Part shown: piece after piece, positions 57,440 to 64,000 of the stretch
Numbering within the stretch: position 1 is the first letter of the stretch
Layout: each line of letters starts with the position of its first letter
From: Acidobacteriota bacterium
Lineage (GTDB): Bacteria > Acidobacteriota > UBA890 > WLXD01
Reading direction: 5' to 3'
DNA: 64,000 bases
Assembly (NCBI GenBank): GCA_029263295.1
Contig: JAJCXT010000008.1
Coordinates: forward strand, 1 to 64,000
Notes under the pieces: generated by a model
Told to the model about the DNA's origin: nothing
What the model saw: only the letters and a program-made list of their open reading frames with translations
Databases searched by the model: none
Made by a program: the position numbers and the translations under genes

Positions 57440-58717
57440 TCAACGCCCCCCTGTGGGGCCGGTCGATATCTCGGTGGATGCCGCAGCGGCCCCAGCCTGC
57501 GAGCGCGTCGGATCCTGGAGAGCCACGACGTCGCCAGGCTCCAGTCCGGAGGCGACCACCACACGGCCGAGCGCGATCGGCCCTAGCGTCACGGCAACCC
57601 GATCGTACTCGCGCCCGGTCCTGCGAAATACGTACGGATTGGCCTCGTCGTCGCGGAATATGGCCTCGCGCGGCACGGCGATCACGTCTTCGAGATCTTG
57701 GACGAGAAGCGTTGCACGTACCCGCTGGCCGGGTTTCATCTTCGACGGGTCGGTCATCGCCAGCGTCAGATCAACATCGAAGTACTGCACTGGCGACCAA
57801 CGGTTGCGACGCTTGGCCACCGCGGCTACAAGCCCGACCTCCGCCTCGACGACCTCGCCGGGATGCGCTTCGAGAACCACGGCGGCCGCGATGCCCACCG
57901 CAACACCACCGGCATCAGCTTCGAGTACGTAGACCTGAGCCTTCATCACGTCGAGTTGAGGGATCTCTGCGATCGACTGGCCAGGCCAGGTCACCGAGCC
58001 AACCTGAGCTGCTTCGCCCCAATCGCGACGCAGAACAAAGATGCCGTCATGGGGCGCGCGCACTTCGAGTTCGCGCAGGCCTGACTCGGCCTTTTCGATC
58101 GTCAGCTGCGCCTGCCGTTTCTGCAATTCGAGCAAGTCCAGTTCGACCTGCCCCTGCTCGGCACTGATGCCACGCGCCTGACTGGCGTTCTCCTTGCGCT
58201 GCGTGGCTAGCTTCTCGTCGATCTGCGATTCGATGATCTCGCTGCGCGAGTAGATATCCGCATTGGTGCTCTGAAACTCCCGCGAGTGCTCTAGCTGCAG
58301 GTCGGCGAGCTGCTCATCGCGCTCGAGGTTGTCGAGCGTCGTCCCCTGCTCGATGTTCCTCTGGTCCACCCTGCTCAACGCCTTGTCGCGCTCCGCCTCG
58401 CCGTCGAACAACTCGTGTTGCATGTCTGTTGGATCGAATCGAATCACCACCTCGCCTTCTTCGACGGCCGACCCGTCGCGGGCGAGCCACGCTATTCTCA
58501 TCGGGCCGTTGGCGGCGGGGGGGGTCGCGAGAGGTGTCGCGTTCTCCGCCACGAGAATGCCTTCCGCATCGACTCTGTGAACGAACGATCCCCGCTCGGC
58601 GCGGAATGTGGGAACCGCGTCGCCGCCGGAGATCGCCCCGGCGAAAGTGGTCGTCACGAGCCAGCCCGCACCGATGACCCCAGCGCCCAATAACAACGGG
58701 GTCCGCAGTCGCATCAT
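57440..58717 (-). CDS. HlyD/MacA-like periplasmic adaptor, paralog C
   Basis: N-terminal TM, coiled-coil, ELEVRAPHDGIFVLRRDWGEAAQVGSVTWPGQ lipoyl/barrel motif. Confidence 0.85.
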   Translation of the reverse strand: MMRLRTPLLLGAGVIGAGWLVTTTFAGAISGGDAVPTFRAERGSFVHRVDAEGILVAENATPLATPPAANGPMRIAWLARDGSAVEEGEVVIRFDPTDMQHELFDGEAERDKALSRVDQRNIEQGTTLDNLERDEQLADLQLEHSREFQSTNADIYSRSEIIESQIDEKLATQRKENASQARGISAEQGQVELDLLELQKRQAQLTIEKAESGLRELEVRAPHDGIFVLRRDWGEAAQVGSVTWPGQSIAEIPQLDVMKAQVYVLEADAGGVAVGIAAAVVLEAHPGEVVEAEVGLVAAVAKRRNRWSPVQYFDVDLTLAMTDPSKMKPGQRVRATLLVQDLEDVIAVPREAIFRDDEANPYVFRRTGREYDRVAVTLGPIALGRVVVASGLEPGDVVALQDPTRSQAGAAAASTEISTGPTGGR

Positions 58718-59961
58718 GCTTCAGGATTCCTTTCAGCAACCCGGTCGCCGGCCCGTAATCCATCGATTACCTGCACCGACTCGGCATTGCGCTGCCCCAA
58801 CTCCACTGGCACTTGCTCGTAGCCGAGCACCGTCTTGCGATAGACGACGGGGCCTGAGGCCGTAGGGAACACCGTGTGTCCCGGCACCACCAGAACGGCC
58901 TCGAGCCGCGCGGTCTCGATCGTGCCCCGGAACCGCATGCCTGGCCGCATTCGTTCCTGATCGGTCTCTTCCAGGTCAAGGTCGAGGCGAACAACCTTGA
59001 TCGGGTTACGCGAGAAGGACTTACGCTGCACCGTGCGCCAAATCGATTCGATGTTCGCCCGGTACAGAATGTCCGGATGTGCGTCGAGTCGAATCGACAC
59101 CGACTGTCCTTCGGCGACCCTTCCGGCGTCGGACTCGTCAACCTCTCCGTTGGCCATCATCGTGGACAGATCCGGCAGTTCGATGATGCGTTCGCGACGC
59201 CACACCTGATCGCCGACCTTCTTCTTCTCACCACGCCAGTTGGTCATGTAGATGACCGTGCCCGCTCGCGGAGCGGTGACGGTCATGCGCCGCAGCGCAT
59301 CCTCAGTTTCCCGCACGAGACGCTGAGCGCGGTCGCGTTGGGCGACGAGGGCCGACCGCCGCGCCGCACCCGCTTCGCGAGCCGCCTCGAGTTGCCCGTC
59401 CAACGATGCGACCTCGAGCGTCGCCAGTTCGACGTCCAGGCCCGCGATCTCAGCGTCATTGGCTGAACGCAGATCGTCAGGAACCTCGTCGTTCAAGCCG
59501 GCGCGCCGCTCCTTGGCCTCGGCTTCGGCCAGTTGCAGGTCCAGCGCCATAAGCTGTTGCTGCAGGTCGACATCGAGCTTCTCTATGTTCTTCGCTGCCT
59601 GTTCAGCATCCGTCTGCAGCTGCAACAGCTCGCGCTCCAGCGACGCGGTGTCGAAGGAGAGCACGGGAGCCCCCTCAGCGACCTCGCTCCCTTCCGGCGC
59701 CATGAAACGGATCTGGAAGTCCCGGACGCTGACCCCCTGGGGTGGCGTGAGGATGCTGGCGTCGCGCGAAGCCAGCGTCCCCTCTACGTCCACGCCGAGG
59801 ACGAGATCGTCCACGACGACATCTGCCCAGGTGATCTCCGAGTCGGCCGCGAACACACGCGTGAGCCCCCAGCCAACCGCCAACAAGCCGGCCAGCACGC
59901 CTACGCCGAGCCGCAGAAGCTGCGGCCGCCCCGTCCTGGCTCCAAGACCGGGAGAACTCAT
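58714..59961 (-). CDS. HlyD/MacA-like periplasmic adaptor, paralog B
   Basis: RRMTVTAPRAGTVIYMTNWRGEKKKVGDQVWRRERIIELPDLSTM; 4-nt overlap with neighbour. Confidence 0.85.
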   Translation of the reverse strand: MSSPGLGARTGRPQLLRLGVGVLAGLLAVGWGLTRVFAADSEITWADVVVDDLVLGVDVEGTLASRDASILTPPQGVSVRDFQIRFMAPEGSEVAEGAPVLSFDTASLERELLQLQTDAEQAAKNIEKLDVDLQQQLMALDLQLAEAEAKERRAGLNDEVPDDLRSANDAEIAGLDVELATLEVASLDGQLEAAREAGAARRSALVAQRDRAQRLVRETEDALRRMTVTAPRAGTVIYMTNWRGEKKKVGDQVWRRERIIELPDLSTMMANGEVDESDAGRVAEGQSVSIRLDAHPDILYRANIESIWRTVQRKSFSRNPIKVVRLDLDLEETDQERMRPGMRFRGTIETARLEAVLVVPGHTVFPTASGPVVYRKTVLGYEQVPVELGQRNAESVQVIDGLRAGDRVAERNPEA

Positions 59962-61268
59962 TGGCCCCCCTCTACCGCCACCCCTGCCTCGGGTCCGTCA
60001 TGCAGCACGCAGGCGCTGGCGTTGCATGGGCCGAGTTCGACCGACTGCCGCGCACCTCCCGCGAGGACGACAACCACTCCGTCATCGGTGAATTCGAGCG
60101 CATGCCGCGGCACGAGAACGACATCTTCACGCACGGCGGTCTCGACCTCCACCAGCACGGACATACCCGGTCGCATGATTTCCTGATCGGCCTCGTCAAG
60201 GTCGATGCGAGCCAGAAAATGCCGCTGGTCCGATCGCCGGCCGGACTCTTGCGCCACCGGGCTGATCGAGCGCACGATGCCGCGGAAGAGCCGGCCGGGA
60301 TAGGCATCGAGTGCGCACATGACGATCATCCCCGGCGTGACCTTGCCATCATCGACGTCAGACAATCGCGCCTCGACCGACATCGAGCGGAGGTCCGGAA
60401 TCTCCATGACAGTGGCTCCCATCCAAATGCTGTCGCCCACCTGGAACTTGCGATCCTCGCGACGGTTCTCTGCGGCCACCGCGATCCCTGACTGCGGCGC
60501 CCGCAGCGCCATTGCTTCGATCGCCTGCCGCGCCTCGCCGACCTCGCGCTCGGTCTTACGAATGTCCACCCGGAGAATCTCCAACTCGGCCTCCGAAGCC
60601 TCTTCATGACCTTCGAGTTCGGCAACAGCCTTGTCGTATTCGACCTGCGCCTGCCGAAGGGTGAGCTGCGCTTCTTCGTAGCTCTTGCGGTCGGTGATGT
60701 CCGCGGGGACATCGGCAGCGATCTCTGCGCGGCGCAGGGCGATGCGACTACCTTCGTAGCCAAACTGTTTCGCTGCGAGCTGCCCGTTGATCTCCGCCCG
60801 CTTGCTGGCGAGCGCGTCGATCGCCTGCTGCTGTGCGGTGATCTTGTTCTCGATCTCGCTCGCGATCTGCGCCGTGTCCAGTTCCACGAGTCGATCGCCT
60901 TCGAGCACGTAGGCGCCATCGTCGACCATCCAACGAATCGTGGTCTCCCACTCTGGCATCCGGGGAATGATTATCGCGTCGCTGTTGCGAGCTGTCAGCG
61001 TGCCGCTGAGCAAGAGCGTCTGCCTGAAGTCCCCGCGCCCGATCGCACGCATCTGCGATGACGCTTCGCGCCCCTGGCTGGGTTCGGCACCGACCGTCGG
61101 CTCACCTGCGCAAGCTCCGACCGTGCCGCAGAGCAGCACAATCGCGAGCGCGCATCGAACGCGCACTGTGGCACCGGAGTTAGTTTCGATCATGGCTGGT
61201 CGACAACGCTCCGGATCCGTCGGGGAACGGTACTGGACATTCTCTCTCATGCGGCCCACTTCGCGCAC
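59958..61268 (-). CDS. HlyD/MacA-like periplasmic adaptor, paralog A
   Basis: MALRAPQSGIAVAAENRREDRKFQVGDSIWMGATVMEIPDLRSM; signal/lipobox-like VGACAG. Confidence 0.85.
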   Translation of the reverse strand: MREVGRMRENVQYRSPTDPERCRPAMIETNSGATVRVRCALAIVLLCGTVGACAGEPTVGAEPSQGREASSQMRAIGRGDFRQTLLLSGTLTARNSDAIIIPRMPEWETTIRWMVDDGAYVLEGDRLVELDTAQIASEIENKITAQQQAIDALASKRAEINGQLAAKQFGYEGSRIALRRAEIAADVPADITDRKSYEEAQLTLRQAQVEYDKAVAELEGHEEASEAELEILRVDIRKTEREVGEARQAIEAMALRAPQSGIAVAAENRREDRKFQVGDSIWMGATVMEIPDLRSMSVEARLSDVDDGKVTPGMIVMCALDAYPGRLFRGIVRSISPVAQESGRRSDQRHFLARIDLDEADQEIMRPGMSVLVEVETAVREDVVLVPRHALEFTDDGVVVVLAGGARQSVELGPCNASACVLHDGPEAGVAVEGGQ

Positions 61269-61426
61269 TCCTGACGCGCGGAATTCCTCGCGCCGAGACT
61301 CTCTACTTGTCTAGAACCCTCGAGAACTCGAATTGTCGACGTCGATGGAACTTATTGAGGCTATTCACCGTATGAATTATTCGATTGTAAAGTTTGACTC
61401 TTCGACCTCTGGACACGGAAGCCACG

Positions 61427-61750
61427 ATGCCCGGGAAGTTCCTTGCTGAATTCGAACTCTATGTGATGCTAGCCGTCGCCCGTCTGGGCGACGATGCCTA
61501 CGGCGCGGCCATCCGCGACGAGATCGAGGGGCGCGTGAGCCGTCCCGTGTCGATCGGCGCCCTGTACGCCACGCTGCACCGACTCGGTAGCAAGCAACTC
61601 GTGCGTTTCGAGGAAGAATCCGACAGCGGAAGGTCCGGACGCGCCCGCAAGTACGTCCACTTGACCCCCGAGGGGCGCGAGGCTCTGGAGCATTCCAGCG
61701 CGATGCTGCACCGCATGATGGATGGAGTGACGGTCGGAGGTCAGCGATGA
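61427..61750 (+). CDS. PadR-family transcriptional regulator, copy 3
   Basis: MPGKFLAEFELYVMLAVARLGDDAYGAAIRDEI...GALYATLHRLGSKQLVRFEEE. Confidence 0.92.
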   Translation: MPGKFLAEFELYVMLAVARLGDDAYGAAIRDEIEGRVSRPVSIGALYATLHRLGSKQLVRFEEESDSGRSGRARKYVHLTPEGREALEHSSAMLHRMMDGVTVGGQR

Positions 61751-64000
61751 ACACCCCTGGAACGCCACAGCACTGGGCCGCCCTGTTACGACTGGTCTTG
61801 CATCCCGATGATCGCCGCTACGCGTTGTCGGATCTCGAGGACGGCTTCGCCCGTCGCGCAGCCGAGACTGACGCCCGCAGCGCAGGCGCCTGGTACAGGC
61901 GCCAGGTGTTCCGGTCGATCGCCCCAGCCCTGGGCAGCCGCTGGTCACGTCGGCCACGGCTGGTCGCGCTCGCCTTCGACGACCTGCGCTTCGCCCTGCG
62001 CTCGTTGGCCAAGACGCCGGTCGTCGCCCTGGTCGTAGTGACGTCCCTGGCGGTCGGGATCGGCGCCACGACTGCCGTGTTCTCAGCGGCCAACGCCTTC
62101 CTGCTGCGGCCCGCGAGCGCGGCGATCGCGGACCCCGACCAGCTGGTCACGATGTTCACGAGCGATAACGCCGGCGGGCTGTACGGCCGCAACTCGGTGC
62201 TCGACGCGCAGGAGGTAGACGCGGCAACCGAGGCGTTCTCGGGTCTGGCCACGCACAGGATCGGGGTAGTGGAGATCGAGGGCAGAGACTGGGTCCGCAG
62301 CTCGATGATCGAGATCGTCAGCGGCAACTACTTCGACGTCCTCGGCGTGCGTGTCGGCATGGGCCGTGGGTTCACGCCAGAGGAGACGAAGTTCGGCTCC
62401 GCTGAGCGCGTTGTCATCATCAGCGCGCGCCTCTGGAACGACCAGTTCGGCGGCGATCCGGCGGCGATCGGCAACACCGTCATCCTCGACGGAGCGCCGT
62501 TCACGGTGATCGGCGTCGCCCCGGTCGAGTTGCGTAGCCGCTTTATGGCTTTCGAGGTCGACGCATGGGTGCCGATCGGAATTCCCGGCGGCGTGTTCAT
62601 TTCGAACGAAGCCGAATGGAGCGGCCGTGGGAACCGCGACCACGGCGTCGTGGCGCGGCTAGTTCCGGGTGCTTCCATGGAGCAGGCAAGCGCACAGCTC
62701 GACGTCATCGCAGCCCGGCTTCACTCCGAGTACCGCGACGACTGGGAAGATCAGCGCTCGCAGGCGCGGCAATTCACGCTCCTCGACGAGCGCGCCGCAC
62801 GAGTTCCGCCCGATACCGCCACCGCCATGACGGCGGTGAGCACGATCTTCGTGCTGGCCGCGGGGCTACTTCTGGCGGTCGCCTGCTTCAACGTGGCCGG
62901 GATCATGCTCGCCAGAGCCGACGCGCGACGCCAGGAGATGGCCATTCGCCTGGCACTCGGAGCGCGACGCCGGCGGATCGCCGGACTACTGCTAGTCGAG
63001 TCACTGATTCTCGCCGCCGTGGCCTGCGTCGGAGGAATCGTGCTGGCAAAGCAGCTGGTGGGCAGGTTCAGTCAGGTATCGCTGCCCATCGCGAACCTCG
63101 TGGTGCGCTTCGACGTCGGGATCGACGGACGCGTGCTGACATTCGCCCTCGTGACCGCGGTGCTGACGAGCGTGGCCTTTGGCATGGTGCCCGCATGGCG
63201 AGGCGCTCGGCCGGACCTCGTACCTGCACTGAAGGGACTGCGTACCACCCGAACAGGAGCGCGCCGGCGCTTGAGCTTCCGCGGCGCCCTCGTCCTCGGT
63301 CAGGTTGCCGTCGCAATGATCTTCGTGGTCGGGGCTGGCACGACGCTGAGCAGCTTCACGGAACTCATGGCGATGGATTGGGGGGTCGAGGTGGAAGGTC
63401 TGGCCGTGATGACCAAAGACATGCCCGCCGACACCACCTTTGAGGCGCGGGCCGCGGAGTACGCCACCCTGCTGCAACAGGTCGGCGAGCGGCCTGAGAT
63501 CTCCGACGTGCAGATCGCTTCGGCGGTCGAGGGTACGAGCTTCGCCTTCGATAACGGGGCCGACGTGGCGCCGTTCGGCTACGAGCGCGCGCCGGGCGAG
63601 TCGATGCGCATCTCGGTCAACGCCGTAACGCCGGGCTACTTCGAGCTCCTGCAGATCCGGATGCTGTCAGGCCGGACGTTCACGGCGGCCGACCACTCGG
63701 ACGCCGATCGGGTTGCGATCGTGAACGAGTCCTTCGCGCAGCGATTCTGGCCCGACAGTTCGGCTCTGGGCCGCCAGTTCAAGATCGGGCAGTTTGCCGA
63801 AGAAGGCGGTGACAGCATGCGCGCCGACGGCAACACCTACACGGTGATCGGCCTTGCGGCAGACGCCAAGTATCAAGGGTTCGAAGGGACCGAGTCCGAG
63901 TTCTTCTGGACCGCTCTACTGCAGGAGCCACCGGCGCGCGCGATGGTGGTGGCGCGTGCCTACGGCGGCGTCGACGAGGCGATCGAGAGTCTTCGCGAGG
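61747..64000 (+). CDS. MacB/FtsX-type ABC permease, ADOP-like, copy 3 (3' end beyond window)
   Basis: ATGA overlap with padR; reads MNTPGTPQHWAALLRLVLHPDDRRYALSDLEDGF...DDLRFALRSLAKTPVVALVVVTSLAVGIGATTAVFSAANAFLLRP... open to 64000, so absent from ORF track. Confidence 0.9.
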   Translation, partial: MNTPGTPQHWAALLRLVLHPDDRRYALSDLEDGFARRAAETDARSAGAWYRRQVFRSIAPALGSRWSRRPRLVALAFDDLRFALRSLAKTPVVALVVVTSLAVGIGATTAVFSAANAFLLRPASAAIADPDQLVTMFTSDNAGGLYGRNSVLDAQEVDAATEAFSGLATHRIGVVEIEGRDWVRSSMIEIVSGNYFDVLGVRVGMGRGFTPEETKFGSAERVVIISARLWNDQFGGDPAAIGNTVILDGAPFTVIGVAPVELRSRFMAFEVDAWVPIGIPGGVFISNEAEWSGRGNRDHGVVARLVPGASMEQASAQLDVIAARLHSEYRDDWEDQRSQARQFTLLDERAARVPPDTATAMTAVSTIFVLAAGLLLAVACFNVAGIMLARADARRQEMAIRLALGARRRRIAGLLLVESLILAAVACVGGIVLAKQLVGRFSQVSLPIANLVVRFDVGIDGRVLTFALVTAVLTSVAFGMVPAWRGARPDLVPALKGLRTTRTGARRRLSFRGALVLGQVAVAMIFVVGAGTTLSSFTELMAMDWGVEVEGLAVMTKDMPADTTFEARAAEYATLLQQVGERPEISDVQIASAVEGTSFAFDNGADVAPFGYERAPGESMRISVNAVTPGYFELLQIRMLSGRTFTAADHSDADRVAIVNESFAQRFWPDSSALGRQFKIGQFAEEGGDSMRADGNTYTVIGLAADAKYQGFEGTESEFFWTALLQEPPARAMVVARAYGGVDEAIESLRE

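Noticed and set aside
58517-58524. G8 homopolymer within the HlyD-like paralog C
   Set aside because: Encodes an in-frame Pro-Pro in TPPAANGP; short enough to be incidental, no sign of frame disruption.
56207-61268. A complete MacAB-TolC-type efflux pump
   Set aside because: No ATP-binding subunit and no outer-membrane factor found nearby, so called only as an incomplete/non-canonical set.
1-64000. CRISPR arrays, prophage, integron or intact insertion sequence
   Set aside because: No regularly spaced direct repeats, phage structural genes, integrase or DDE transposase recognised; only the ambiguous 20506-20900 region hints at element debris.

Overview
This is a GC-rich bacterial chromosomal segment with about 40 genes at high coding density. 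No rRNA, tRNA, CRISPR array or intact transposase was recognised. The three PadR plus 'orphan' MacB/FtsX-type permease pairs suggest an Acidobacteriota-like lineage; this is inference. Main blocks: a partial ArsR-methyltransferase at the left edge; a YkvI-like transporter and a GT-C-like membrane protein; four PQQ/BamB-like beta-propeller secreted proteins; a six-gene pseudopilin/PilVWX plus HD-GYP operon; dut and a UvrD-like helicase; a secreted TIM-barrel-like protein; TetR with an alpha/beta hydrolase; an EhpF-like adenylase plus EhpG-like aldehyde dehydrogenase; two BNR/VPS10-like giant secreted propellers; an M20 peptidase; an amidohydrolase-CIA30 protein next to a stand-alone CIA30 paralog; tpx; an APH-M23-class III aminotransferase fusion; and an operon of three HlyD-like adaptors plus an FtsX permease with no ATPase. 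The strongest unexplained signals are non-coding: (1) a convergent intergenic region (36391-36669) packed with nested inverted repeats, including a perfect 26-bp pair; (2) a roughly 100-nt nested multi-stem RNA-like element with a mutually exclusive alternative hairpin (24810-24914) upstream of an unknown secreted protein; and (3) an AT-rich, hairpin-bearing, possibly decayed-element region at 20506-20900. All calls were made by eye from sequence and the ORF track; no searches or folding were run.
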